Assembly: GCA_002498725.1 (NCBI GenBank)
Contig: DAIJ01000032.1
Span: forward strand, 62,001 to 126,000
DNA length: 64,000 nt
Direction: 5' to 3'
DNA from: Euryarchaeota archaeon UBA23
GTDB taxonomy: Archaea > Thermoplasmatota > Poseidoniia > Poseidoniales > Thalassarchaeaceae
Shown: piece by piece, positions 1 through 13,749 of the stretch
Layout: the number at the start of each line of letters is the position of its first letter
Numbering within the stretch: the first letter of the stretch is position 1
Position numbers and translations under genes: made by a program
Notes under the pieces: model-generated
What the model saw: the letters and a program-made list of their open reading frames with translations, nothing else
Databases searched by the model: none
What the model was told of the DNA's origin: nothing

Positions 1-2
1 TC

Positions 3-722
3 CTACCGGGCATGGAAAGTGATCCATTATCACCTCCCCTCTCTTCTGAGGAAAGAGAATTACATCGCCACGCAATAGGTAAATCCATATCTCCACTAGA
101 TGAACCACCTCCAGAATCAGCCATCATTCCTGAACTTCCTAAAATGATTCCATTAGCACAGTTAGCTAATTCGTATATACTAGCAGAGGGGGATAACGAA
201 CTATTCATTATAGATCAACACGCTCTTCATGAAAGAATACGCTATGAAAGACTACGAGATCAGATGGTCAGTTGGGAAGGACAAGAACTAGTATCTCCAT
301 TGAGTTTTTCAGTTGGCGCTAATCAAAAGGCTGCTGCCGAGGCGAATAAAGAAAGGTTGAATGAAATTGGTATTTCTTTTGAAACATCAGGAGAAGGCAT
401 CGAAATTACAAGTATACCTGAGGTATTGGTTGGAAGAGACGGAATAGACGACTTTCTTCAAGATCTTTTAATTGAAATTTCACAATCTTCTGATGGTAAA
501 GGAGAACTTGATACTGTTTCAAATCTTAGAGATCATGTTGCCTTCATGCGTTCATGTAGAGGTGCTGTTAAAGCAAATGAAAAATTAGATTTAGCTCAGA
601 TGCGTAGACTTCTTGATGACATGAGAACAATCCCTAATCCTTGGGCCTGCGTTCATGGAAGACCTACAATACTACGATTAACAATGCATCATTTGGACAG
701 ACATTTTGGTCGTCATGGCTGA
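3..722 (+). CDS. mutL: DNA mismatch repair protein MutL, C-terminal part (cut by window edge)
   Basis: The reading frame is open to the left edge, so only the C-terminal part of the gene is here; the N-terminal GHKL ATPase lies outside. What is seen is the MutL C-terminal dimerisation/endonuclease region. A DQHAxxExxxxE metal-binding motif (DQHALHERIRYE, about 57 residues after the start of the visible conserved domain) marks an endonuclease-type MutL. It is followed by SCRGAVKA and, near the end, ACVHGRPT, both typical of this domain. Known role: after MutS finds a mismatch, MutL nicks the error strand. The presence of the nuclease motif fits organisms without MutH. The last 10 bases overlap the convergent aroA. 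A serine/proline-rich linker precedes the domain. The family call is firm; nothing can be said about the N-terminus. Confidence 0.93.
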   Translation, partial: LPGMESDPLSPPLSSEERELHRHAIGKSISPLDEPPPESAIIPELPKMIPLAQLANSYILAEGDNELFIIDQHALHERIRYERLRDQMVSWEGQELVSPLSFSVGANQKAAAEANKERLNEIGISFETSGEGIEITSIPEVLVGRDGIDDFLQDLLIEISQSSDGKGELDTVSNLRDHVAFMRSCRGAVKANEKLDLAQMRRLLDDMRTIPNPWACVHGRPTILRLTMHHLDRHFGRHG

Positions 723-1900
723 TATAGTCCTACTAGTTGTTTAATAAATCCTGGATGTGTCACTTCACAAATTTCAGCATTTTCTATATCCCCTCCTACT
801 TTGCTAGCCAGAATCATAGCTGACATTGCAAGACGGTGGTCCAGATGAGTTTCTATTGTTTTTTCTGGTTTTATTGGTTTTTGTCCTCCAGTGACTATCA
901 AACCATCTTCAGTTTCTTCTCCACTCATTCCAAATGCGTATAATAACTCTAAAGTTCGTCTTATTCGGTCAGATTCTTTTCCACGTGCATGTGCAATTCC
1001 GGTTATTCTTCCACCATTTGTTAATGCCATCCAAATTGCGGCAGGAGTAACTAAATCACTTGCATCTCGCAGATTCACATCATTTCCATTTGAGCGATCA
1101 ATTTTGTCCAAAGCCAAAAGAATTAATGGGTCATATGTAGCTAATTCAGTTTGAAGATTTAATCCCTCGTGGAGTAATTCTAACAGTATTGCCATAGGAA
1201 ATAGACTTAGCTCAGGAGGTATGTTGACTATTTTCGGTGGTTCTACATTCCATGATTGAAGTCTCATAGTTGAGTTTATCTTTGATTTAAAACCACATTG
1301 TTCTGCTATTTCTATAGTCATATCTGAGTAACCTCTACTAACTGCATCTCCCTGTATTTTTATTTCTATATCATTATCTAGACTGGGTGAGGCAATAATC
1401 AATGCACTAAGTGGTTGACTTGAATTAGAAACATTAACTATTCCAGATCCATTCATAGATCCAGATACTGTTACTGGTAGTGAATCACTACTAACCTCAA
1501 CTCCCATGTTACGTAGAGTAATTGCCAACTCACTTGTTCTTCTTCGTAGAGATTCATCACCATCTATTTGTATAGTTTTATCCATTGTGGCAGCAATTGC
1601 AGTAAGTATCCTTGCAGCAGTTCCAGAATTTCCACAATCCATAACAGAAGAAGGCGAAATCAGACCACTTTCAGGAGGTTCAATAATCCACTCTTGCTCT
1701 TTTCGTTTTATGATGACACCCATTTTCTCTAAACAATTAGCCATCGAATATACATCACGACCGGGCTTTCCTTTGAACCTCAACGAACACTTTCTTTGTG
1801 ATTGTGCTACCAGAGCAATCCATCTAATCATATGACTTTTTGAGGGCGGTAATGCCCATTCATGTGACCCCGATATTGACATCGCTGGTATACTGAGCAT
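713..1900 (-). CDS. aroA: 3-phosphoshikimate 1-carboxyvinyltransferase (EPSP synthase)
   Basis: This enzyme joins phosphoenolpyruvate and shikimate-3-phosphate to make EPSP, the sixth step of the shikimate pathway to aromatic amino acids. Its 395 residues are slightly short for the family (about 420-430). Signature stretches are present: PPSKSHMIRW near residue 18 (substrate-binding Lys-Ser), DCGNSGTAAR near residue 87 (PEP-binding loop), and LDHRLAMSAMILA near the C-terminus. The start is the ATG at 1898-1900; a second ATG six codons on is also possible. The 3' end overlaps mutL tail to tail by 10 bases. The type I dehydroquinase of the same pathway (aroD) lies about 6 kb away, separated by the gyrase genes, so the pathway is scattered here. 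Confidence 0.95.
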   Translation of the reverse strand: MLSIPAMSISGSHEWALPPSKSHMIRWIALVAQSQRKCSLRFKGKPGRDVYSMANCLEKMGVIIKRKEQEWIIEPPESGLISPSSVMDCGNSGTAARILTAIAATMDKTIQIDGDESLRRRTSELAITLRNMGVEVSSDSLPVTVSGSMNGSGIVNVSNSSQPLSALIIASPSLDNDIEIKIQGDAVSRGYSDMTIEIAEQCGFKSKINSTMRLQSWNVEPPKIVNIPPELSLFPMAILLELLHEGLNLQTELATYDPLILLALDKIDRSNGNDVNLRDASDLVTPAAIWMALTNGGRITGIAHARGKESDRIRRTLELLYAFGMSGEETEDGLIVTGGQKPIKPEKTIETHLDHRLAMSAMILASKVGGDIENAEICEVTHPGFIKQLVGLYQP

Positions 1901-1955
1901 GGCATCTCATCGAGACCTCTCAATTCAACCCAACGATGTCAACAATTCAATCAAA

Positions 1956-2801
1956 TTACATACGTATGGTATCGCCGAAGTCATCATCGCCATTCCATTC
2001 ATCAGCTTTAGAATCTATTACACTTGCAGCAAGTGTTTGTTCAATTGTACCCTTCATTTCAATTAGGTTAGCACGTTCAAGTAGTTTGGGACTTAATCCC
2101 GGCATTAGAATTGAAATTGCTCTGGGGACACGGCCAGGATAGACCTCATTTACATGACGAACTATGTTAGTTGTACAGGTATTTGTTATGGTATTGTACC
2201 ATTCCGGATTTTCTGCTAAGTTGTTTGTTCTAGAAAGGTAAGATTCCAGCATTCTACGTTCATTACCTTCGCCCAGTACAATTGCTTTGAATAAATGAGT
2301 TACAGAATTTTTTCGACAGCGAGTTCTAACCCCTATAATGTCTCTCTCAGTACCCCATACGTAGATAAGTTCGTACTTACGAAACATACCCTGAATGGGG
2401 TGATATCTTTCACCTTCTTCTCTGCGAACTTCAATAGAACATGCTAATCTTCTTCCATCTGCAAATTCAAATGATAAAATTGTATGAGCCATTTGCCTTC
2501 TTTTAGGGTCAAAGTATTCTAGAGTCAACCATATGTCTGTAACTGTTCTAAGATCAAATTCTTGCTCGATCCATCTTTCATCATAATCTCTTGTAGTCCT
2601 CCAATTAAAGTCTCTTATATTTTTAATTTTAACAATATTTCCATCAAAATCTGCCACTGCGTTACGTGCATTATCATTTACCCAAGAGCGATTATTTGAG
2701 GGGCTTAATTTGTAAATTCTGTTTAAAATTAGAATGATTACAATTATTGTAATTAAGACAAAAAAGGTCAGGGCATCATCTAGCCCATTCGCCACCTTCA
2801 T
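1956..2801 (-). CDS. Unknown protein with one N-terminal membrane segment
   Basis: I do not recognise this 281-residue protein. One hydrophobic segment at about residues 12-27 (FFVLITIIVIILIL) follows a short acidic N-terminus. The rest is charged and soluble-looking, with a middle region rich in Arg, Glu and aromatic residues that could be a beta domain, so it is probably a membrane-anchored protein with its bulk on one side. The ATG at 2799-2801 starts the frame. The gene lies between aroA and tRNA-Ser on the same strand as both, 55 bases upstream of aroA, so aroA could be read through from it. A lineage-specific protein is the most likely answer. Confidence 0.7.
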   Translation of the reverse strand: MKVANGLDDALTFFVLITIIVIILILNRIYKLSPSNNRSWVNDNARNAVADFDGNIVKIKNIRDFNWRTTRDYDERWIEQEFDLRTVTDIWLTLEYFDPKRRQMAHTILSFEFADGRRLACSIEVRREEGERYHPIQGMFRKYELIYVWGTERDIIGVRTRCRKNSVTHLFKAIVLGEGNERRMLESYLSRTNNLAENPEWYNTITNTCTTNIVRHVNEVYPGRVPRAISILMPGLSPKLLERANLIEMKGTIEQTLAASVIDSKADEWNGDDDFGDTIRM

Positions 2802-2849
2802 GCCCCTTCAGATTGCCTCTATGAGATGAATGCTGCTCTCTAAAGTTAG

Positions 2850-2936
2850 TGGCGCGGCAGGGGAGATTCGAACTCCCGAGGTGAAACACCACTGGATTAG
2901 CAATCCAGCGCAATGGCCAGGCTATGCGACTGCCGC
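2850..2936 (-). tRNA. tRNA-Ser (anticodon GCT)
   Basis: A complete class II tRNA can be folded on the minus strand. The 7-bp acceptor stem is GCGGCAG/CTGCCGC. The anticodon arm CTGGA-TTGCTAA-TCCAG gives anticodon GCT, which reads AGC/AGU serine codons. A long variable arm (GGTG-TTT-CACC), as expected for tRNA-Ser, is followed by the T arm GGGAG-TTCGAAT-CTCCC. The discriminator is G, and CCA follows directly in the DNA at 2850-2852. No intron is seen. It lies just downstream of gyrA on the same strand. Confidence 0.95.
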
Positions 2937-2961
2937 TCTATTCTCGCGACCAGAGTTTTTG

Positions 2962-2971
2962 GCTTAAGCCG
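2962..2971. repeat. Short palindrome between gyrA and tRNA-Ser
   Basis: GGCTTAAGCC is a perfect 10-base palindrome in the 46-base gap between the gyrA stop and the tRNA. On the gyrA strand it is followed by AAAAA rather than a T-run, so it does not look like a simple terminator. It could matter for processing between the mRNA and the tRNA. The function is unproved. Confidence 0.35.
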
Positions 2972-2982
2972 AGCGGTTGAAA

Positions 2983-7720
<4,738 letters not shown>

Positions 7721-7732
7721 TCAACCCTCCTG

Positions 7733-7744
7733 AAATTATATGCC
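7733..7744 (-). promoter_or_regulatory. Possible TATA box for gyrB
   Basis: On the minus strand GGCATATAATTT resembles an archaeal TATA box and would place transcription start at about 7710-7716, giving gyrB a leader of roughly 70 bases that contains the 7662-7686 hairpin. This is seen by eye only. Confidence 0.35.
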
Positions 7745-7845
7745 AAAGAACCATAAATCAAGAGTTTATTAACAAATAAATGATTGAGTTTTAGGGGTTT
7801 TAACACACAATATCGTTAAACAGACGATTCCGGTCGGGCAACTGG

Positions 7846-8652
7846 ATGATAAGGCCGAAAATCTGTGTGACACTTTCTGGTTGCACTGTCGATGAGGTGC
7901 TAGCTGATGCTGCAAGGGCATCCGCAGTGGGTGCAGATTTTTGTGAAGTAAGATTAGATAAATTATGGGTGATAGAGGAAAAATTAGAATCTATAGAATC
8001 TGAAAACGAAGAAGAATCTAAAAACAAATCTTCAGGCCCAATTCAGTTAGAATATATCCCAAGAGAATTCGACTCAGTAAATTTAGTAGAATCTCTCAAT
8101 GCTTTCAAGGGCGGAATTGATCTTCCAGTCATTATGACATGCAGACCTAAAGTTCAAGGAGGCTATTTTCCGGGCTCTGAAGAACAACGAATAGATGTTC
8201 TCCGTTCGGCTATTGAGAGTGGAGTTAGTTGGATTGATCTAGAAGCAAATATGGATGCTGAAAAACGTTCAGAATTGATAACTTTAGCCAATGGTAATAC
8301 TTCAGTAGTATCTTCAATTCATCTCGAAGAAGAACCTAATAGTTCTACAGAAATAAAGGAAGAAATTGAGTCTATGAATGGAACTGGTGACATAATCAAG
8401 ATTTGTTACAAGGCAACAGGTAGGAATTCTGGCTTAAGACTCTTTGAGGCTGCTTGGTCGCTTCGTGAATCGGATTTAAAAACAGCAATAATGGGCATTG
8501 GTCCTGGTGGAGATTGGACCCGAATTCATGCACCACTTCTATGTCAAGATTTAGTATATACAACAATGGAATCAGGACCACATTTATCATCACAAGGAAG
8601 AATTAATGCCTCGGATCTGCTTATGGCTTGGGAATTACTTGAGTATGAATAA
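7846..8652 (+). CDS. aroD: 3-dehydroquinate dehydratase, type I
   Basis: This enzyme removes water from 3-dehydroquinate to give 3-dehydroshikimate, the third shikimate-pathway step, through a Schiff base on lysine. Its 268 residues fit the TIM-barrel type I family (about 220-270). Visible motifs are CEVRLDKL (substrate-binding Glu/Arg), MTCRPKVQGGYF, the active-site His in VSSIHLEE, and the Schiff-base Lys in DIIKICYKA. The C-terminal loop HLSSQGRI holds the usual Gln. An acidic insert after residue 45 (ESIESENEEESKNK) is unusual. The gene starts at the ATG at 7846, is divergent from gyrB across about 200 bases of AT-rich DNA, and ends seven bases from a convergent membrane-protein gene. Confidence 0.94.
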   Translation: MIRPKICVTLSGCTVDEVLADAARASAVGADFCEVRLDKLWVIEEKLESIESENEEESKNKSSGPIQLEYIPREFDSVNLVESLNAFKGGIDLPVIMTCRPKVQGGYFPGSEEQRIDVLRSAIESGVSWIDLEANMDAEKRSELITLANGNTSVVSSIHLEEEPNSSTEIKEEIESMNGTGDIIKICYKATGRNSGLRLFEAAWSLRESDLKTAIMGIGPGGDWTRIHAPLLCQDLVYTTMESGPHLSSQGRINASDLLMAWELLEYE

Positions 8653-8658
8653 ATAAAA

Positions 8659-9579
8659 TCAATTTCCTGCTTCTTCATCAGTATTAAGTTGAGCATCCCT
8701 CTTCTCAAGTAAGGGCACAATCTGATTTTCTTCATCTTGATTTACTAATCCAGTTGCATGATATCGACTATGCAAAAGTAAGGGTATAGCAATACAAGCA
8801 ATAGGGAGTATGCCTACTATCAGATAGGCAGTGAACTTTGGTAGAGTCAAACGGTCTTCAACATCAATCCAAACTTGTACGATCATATCTCCTTGTACTC
8901 CTTTTGAATCAGAATGTCGACTATTATTCCAGTTATCAAATACGATGTAATAAGTCGGCCGGTCACTCTCACCAAACCATGAAATCCATCCAGTTTTATC
9001 ATTATCTAGCGCGGTCGAGAATGATATACTTTGTTTGTTTTCATAAGCATGAGTGTCACGAAATGGAAGAAAAACAGCCATATCTCTCCATTCAACAGGT
9101 ATCCAGTCTAAATCGCTTTCTCGCATTCCATAGCCATCAATGTACATTGAATACTCATTTGAATACATACCCCAATTACTCTCTGTAAGCAAGTATACAT
9201 CGCCTTTAGGTGTGCCATTCAGTTGGTTATCTGGGTCTGGATTAAATTCGACACAAAATGTGTAAGAATAACCTGTTACAAGTGCTAATTCTAATGCGCC
9301 CCCGCCATTTCTGGGGATTTCAATTTCTGCATATAGGTCAGATTCAAGATTATCTAAGTCATCATCTTGTTCATTCCATGGGTCCCACCAAAAGTTTCCG
9401 TCATCTAAAGATTTTAGATTGGCTTGATACCCCCAATTTACACCAACATTAGGTGCAACTTCGCAATCATTAGAAGAGGCGGTAACTGTTCCAATTGGAG
9501 TTATCATTATAGTAATCAATGGTAATATAAGGGCTAAGGTAAATCCACTTGCTAAGAGCTTGCGAAATAAAACACTCAA
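8659..9579 (-). CDS. Unknown exported membrane-anchored protein
   Basis: No family is recognised for this 306-residue protein. It has a clear signal peptide or N-terminal anchor (residues 5-34, LLASGFTLALILPLITIMI), a mostly beta, Trp/Tyr/Asp-rich outer domain, and a C-terminal membrane segment at about residues 250-270 followed by a charged cytoplasmic tail. It therefore looks like a type I surface protein. The start is a TTG at 9577-9579, one base after the stop of the large HExxH/PKD protein, with GGAGG seven bases before it. The two are thus translated from one mRNA, and this protein may be a partner of the protease. Confidence 0.75.
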   Translation of the reverse strand: MSVLFRKLLASGFTLALILPLITIMITPIGTVTASSNDCEVAPNVGVNWGYQANLKSLDDGNFWWDPWNEQDDDLDNLESDLYAEIEIPRNGGGALELALVTGYSYTFCVEFNPDPDNQLNGTPKGDVYLLTESNWGMYSNEYSMYIDGYGMRESDLDWIPVEWRDMAVFLPFRDTHAYENKQSISFSTALDNDKTGWISWFGESDRPTYYIVFDNWNNSRHSDSKGVQGDMIVQVWIDVEDRLTLPKFTAYLIVGILPIACIAIPLLLHSRYHATGLVNQDEENQIVPLLEKRDAQLNTDEEAGN

Positions 9580-9580
9580 C

Positions 9581-12500
9581 TCAGCGCCTCCGTGTCCTAA
9601 TAGGGCGTATGTATCCCGACTCCTTGTTCCTTCGTTCTTCTACTGTCAAATATTTTGGTTGAGGTGGTGGTGTGTGTTGGTCCATACCAGGAAGGCCTCC
9701 TTCCGCTTTAATTTCTTGAACGTCATAAGTCTCTAGCATGTCTTCAGCATCAAGTTCTTCTTCATCCTTCTGACGCATTATCATCCATCCAAGCAATAAC
9801 ACAGCACCTACTAGTGCTAATAGTCCAGCACTTCCTCTATCAGGAACCAAATCTTTCAATGTAAGATCCGATATAGACTTTGGCCTATTGTCTTCTTCAA
9901 TTGAAAGAACAGTAATCATATAATCTTCAGAGTTGCAGACTCCTACTCCGTCACAAACTTGCATGATAATTCGAATTTCTCCAGTACTCTGCCAAGTCAT
10001 ATTGGACCAAAGAAAATCGTTTTGTGGATTGCCATCTTGGTCAGAATCAACTAATGCATTAAGGTCCCAATTAACTTCTAAATCTCCAGTTAATGTTCGG
10101 TCCCTGTCATTATTAGATATTCCATCACCATCGCTATCTTCATCAGCATTTAGATCTAGCCAAGCCTCTAGACCATTTTCAAGGTCCGAGTCAGATACAC
10201 TGTAATTCAATACTACTGCTTCCCCATAGGTAACATAAGGAGAATCTATAGGGTCTATTGTGTTAATACTAGGCTCATTTGATACATGAATAATCATAGT
10301 GGTGGTATTTGTATCGCCACTTTCGAATCCATCTACTACAGTTAGTGTAACAATATAACTTCCAGGCCGCTGCCATGAATGCCATACTTCAGATCCTTCT
10401 ACTTGTGGAGTTGCATCACCAAAATCCCAAATCCATCTGGTAATGCCGTTCCAATCCTCATCATTTCTATCTATTGAGTTCATTCCAATAAATCTAGGAT
10501 CGGAATCATAACTAGATGACCCATCAAATTTTAGAGGAGCCCCAGGTGCTATGAATGCTCCTCCATCGTTAGAAAATGGAACCCACCAAATAATTTCTGA
10601 GGAATTGGATAAAGAGAACTCACTCAATGCCGTATCATTAATGCTCGGTTGTAAGAATTCAATGATTGGTACAGGAGGTGGGTTAGCTATTCTAATTTGG
10701 AATGATTTTGTTGCTGATTCAGCCCCACGTTCATCAATTACAGTAAGTGACACAGTGTATAAACCAGGTTCTGTGAATGTGTAATGAACACCAGTTAGAT
10801 TTTCTATTTGGCCATCCATACCCGTAATATTCCATTTTGTCAATAATAGAGAAGTATCGCCATCTGGATCAAATGAAAGACTTTCAAAATAATAGTCAGT
10901 ATTGACGGTTCCATCTGCAGGTCTTGCAAATACGGCTACAGGGCGCTGATTCAAAACACGTATTGACAGAGAACTTGTAGATACATTACCATCGTCATCA
11001 GTAACTTCTATTGTTACATTTTTCAAACCAGGGGTTTTCCATCCAACGATAGGATTCCTTTCAAGAGATTCTGTAGTTGTAAAAGCGGAGGTCATGGTGA
11101 GTCCACTTCCTGATAGATTGACCCCCTCATCAAATGTCCAACGATATTCTACAATAATACCATCATCATCTGTAAATACATCAGGTAATTCTAATGGTGT
11201 CAAAGTAAAGGTTTGCATTTCTTCATCGAATATTTGTCTTGGAATTCTATTCAAAACTCTAACAAAAACTTCGTGTTCAACAACAAATGTTCCATCACTG
11301 ATAGTCAATGTTAGAGTGTATACAATGCCATCAGCACTTCCATCAACATAGGCGTGACTCGCTTCTACCATACCTTGTCCTCCTTCATCACTTCCATCAC
11401 CCCAATTCCAAGTAAAATTCATTTGTTCATGAGGTACGTTATCTACAGTACTCAGTGCAGAAAAAGTCACTCTTTGATTAGTTTTCAGGATAATTTCGTC
11501 AATAATAGGAACATTGTCTACAGTAATCTCTGGAATAGGTTCAGTAGTGTCATTTACTGAAACATTCCAGTATTGAGTTTCTGAGAAGAATCCTCCTTGA
11601 TCCGTTATAGTTAGTGAAATTGTATAAGTTCCAGATTCAGTAAAAGTATGAACAGGATTTTTCAGACCAGAACTAGTGTTATCACCTAGATTCCATATGT
11701 ATGATATTGGGGTTTCATTATGACTGTAAGAACCGTTTAATAATCCGAATCCCCACACATCATAACCTCCTCCATAAAGATACAGTGGCAACCATGTTTG
11801 AATAACAGATGTTGACATTGAGCCCGAGGCAACAGGTTCCATATTAGCAAGGTTCATTGGTAGATTGAAAGCAGTATCTATTTCTTCTCCAGTCACATCA
11901 CTAATTCTAACTCCAAATGTCCATTCTCCACTTTCAGGAGGTGTGAACCAAACAGATTCTTCAGTTGGAATACTATTTCCTGCTGTAACGTCAAATGTCA
12001 TAGAGTCACGAAGAGTATTGTTTAGATAAGCCTCAACAGTTACTTCAATGATTTCAAAGAATGCATTTGAGACTACTTCAAGTTCAATCTCAACACTGTC
12101 ATCAACATTATCTTGATCTCTATCAAATGGTTTAATTGACATAATATCAATTTCTGCAGGATCTGTAATTATTCCTGCTTGTACTGTAATGTCAGTTGTA
12201 GGGTATGATCCTGTGGTGATTCCACAACTGGCGAAATTATAGTCACAATCTGTAACTTGTGATTCATACCAAGTTATTACCCAAACTTCATCTGTGGTAT
12301 TACCAAATCCATGAACTAATCCAGTTCCTGCTCCAGTTTGGTCATCAATTCTTAATTTTGACATTGTCCAAGTTCCTGTAGCAGAATCTTTTGCCATCAC
12401 AGTACCTACTACTCCAAATTGAGTTGGTTGAACCATTAGATTTAGTGGAGCCCCCGTTCCACCTGAAAACTTGTAAGAACGCACACCCCAGCCTTCTAGT

Positions 12501-13690
12501 TCATGAACTGGGCTTGTCCAAGTATTCTGCCATTCATCTTTGAATCCGGACATTTGTACTCTACAGATGAATCCAGTAACGCAACCTGCAGTCAATGCTA
12601 TGTTATCAAGTCCGAAGGCACCTTGGGCACTATCAAGTGTTACTGCAGCTGTAAAGTTAGCATAAATATCAGACATTGTGGTTCCAATAGCAGTAGATCC
12701 CGGCTCAGGATTTCTTGCTAGGTTTTCTATACCAACTCCGCCAGTAGCAGTATCTGAAACAAGACTTGAGATTGCGGCTCCACCTCCTAATTTATCGGCA
12801 AGATACATCAAGAACATGAAACCACCACCATAGTCCGCTATTCTCTGATTCCACCATCTAACACTCATGTTGGAATTTTGAGACCATTCATTGGCATGTT
12901 GGGAAATAACATTAGTAATTCCGAAACAGAGATAGGCAGCCATATCAGCAGCACCTTCGTCAATCCAGATATATTCATAGGGATCTCTAGCATTGTGTAA
13001 TAGATGTTCCAATTCATGAGCAAGTATCGTATTCCTCCAACTCATGTCATCAGAATCTACAAACAGAATTTCTCTAGTATTTGCTATATTTGGATCAAAG
13101 TAGCCTCCAATTCCTGATCCACCATCTATTTGGAAAAGTAGAATTTCAATTTGACAATTATTATCTACATCAGGAGGGCTGCCAAAGTATGTAGTATCTG
13201 TAGGGAATATTGTAGATTCCCAAGTAGATGCGATATCATTTAGAGTTGTTGATGGAATAACCACACCATCCTCTACAAAAATAGCAGAATTAGTAGATAT
13301 TTTTTGTACAGTAGCGGTAACTACTCCACTTGATGTACTGAATGTGTCAGTATCATCAACCGACCAAGCATTTTCACAATTTCTAGATGTAGATTTTACA
13401 TTTTGATATGAAGAAGAGAATGGGTCAACTAGGTTTGGATATCCGTTATTAATCCATTGATTTTTTAGAAAACCAAAAGCAGAATATACAGTGTTATTTT
13501 CATCATTGTAAAGATAAGGGTAACCATGATTTTCAGGATCAAAGTCACTTAGATCTCCCGGGTTTTCAGACAGGTCTTGATTTTCATGATTTTCGTTTGC
13601 TGAGATTGTTGGAGATACTAATGCTACCAACATTAAGATAACTAACAACAACGAAGTTGTTGATTCAGATTTCCTTACAGACGAACTCAT
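9581..13690 (-). CDS. Large surface metalloprotease-like protein with PKD domains
   Basis: Signal peptide at residues 13-30 after the chosen ATG at 13688-13690 (an upstream GTG at 13729 would add 13 residues before the signal). The mature N-terminal region holds a zinc-peptidase motif H225-ELEH (HExxH) followed by WIDEGAADMA, where the Glu is a likely third zinc ligand; this layout resembles the M30/M6-like gluzincins. Next come beta domains and about five PKD domains (for example WNLGDNTSSG, WNWGDGSDEGG, WDFGDATPQ), an EF-hand-like Asp-rich loop (DADEDSDGDGISNND), one membrane segment and a basic tail. It probably cleaves or binds proteins or polysaccharides outside the cell. It is the first gene of a two-gene operon with 8659-9579. 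The fold family is inferred from motif layout only. Confidence 0.82.
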   Translation of the reverse strand: MSSSVRKSESTTSLLLVILMLVALVSPTISANENHENQDLSENPGDLSDFDPENHGYPYLYNDENNTVYSAFGFLKNQWINNGYPNLVDPFSSSYQNVKSTSRNCENAWSVDDTDTFSTSSGVVTATVQKISTNSAIFVEDGVVIPSTTLNDIASTWESTIFPTDTTYFGSPPDVDNNCQIEILLFQIDGGSGIGGYFDPNIANTREILFVDSDDMSWRNTILAHELEHLLHNARDPYEYIWIDEGAADMAAYLCFGITNVISQHANEWSQNSNMSVRWWNQRIADYGGGFMFLMYLADKLGGGAAISSLVSDTATGGVGIENLARNPEPGSTAIGTTMSDIYANFTAAVTLDSAQGAFGLDNIALTAGCVTGFICRVQMSGFKDEWQNTWTSPVHELEGWGVRSYKFSGGTGAPLNLMVQPTQFGVVGTVMAKDSATGTWTMSKLRIDDQTGAGTGLVHGFGNTTDEVWVITWYESQVTDCDYNFASCGITTGSYPTTDITVQAGIITDPAEIDIMSIKPFDRDQDNVDDSVEIELEVVSNAFFEIIEVTVEAYLNNTLRDSMTFDVTAGNSIPTEESVWFTPPESGEWTFGVRISDVTGEEIDTAFNLPMNLANMEPVASGSMSTSVIQTWLPLYLYGGGYDVWGFGLLNGSYSHNETPISYIWNLGDNTSSGLKNPVHTFTESGTYTISLTITDQGGFFSETQYWNVSVNDTTEPIPEITVDNVPIIDEIILKTNQRVTFSALSTVDNVPHEQMNFTWNWGDGSDEGGQGMVEASHAYVDGSADGIVYTLTLTISDGTFVVEHEVFVRVLNRIPRQIFDEEMQTFTLTPLELPDVFTDDDGIIVEYRWTFDEGVNLSGSGLTMTSAFTTTESLERNPIVGWKTPGLKNVTIEVTDDDGNVSTSSLSIRVLNQRPVAVFARPADGTVNTDYYFESLSFDPDGDTSLLLTKWNITGMDGQIENLTGVHYTFTEPGLYTVSLTVIDERGAESATKSFQIRIANPPPVPIIEFLQPSINDTALSEFSLSNSSEIIWWVPFSNDGGAFIAPGAPLKFDGSSSYDSDPRFIGMNSIDRNDEDWNGITRWIWDFGDATPQVEGSEVWHSWQRPGSYIVTLTVVDGFESGDTNTTTMIIHVSNEPSINTIDPIDSPYVTYGEAVVLNYSVSDSDLENGLEAWLDLNADEDSDGDGISNNDRDRTLTGDLEVNWDLNALVDSDQDGNPQNDFLWSNMTWQSTGEIRIIMQVCDGVGVCNSEDYMITVLSIEEDNRPKSISDLTLKDLVPDRGSAGLLALVGAVLLLGWMIMRQKDEEELDAEDMLETYDVQEIKAEGGLPGMDQHTPPPQPKYLTVEERRNKESGYIRPIRTRRR

Positions 13691-13749
13691 ATCACCACAG
13701 CCCCTGAAGAGGACAGGTTCAAGCCCCACTTCTAACCGCTATAACATCG

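Noticed and set aside
13691..13729. Earlier GTG start for the HExxH/PKD protein
   Set aside because: It adds 13 residues with a Cys before the signal peptide; the ATG at 13688-13690 gives a standard one.
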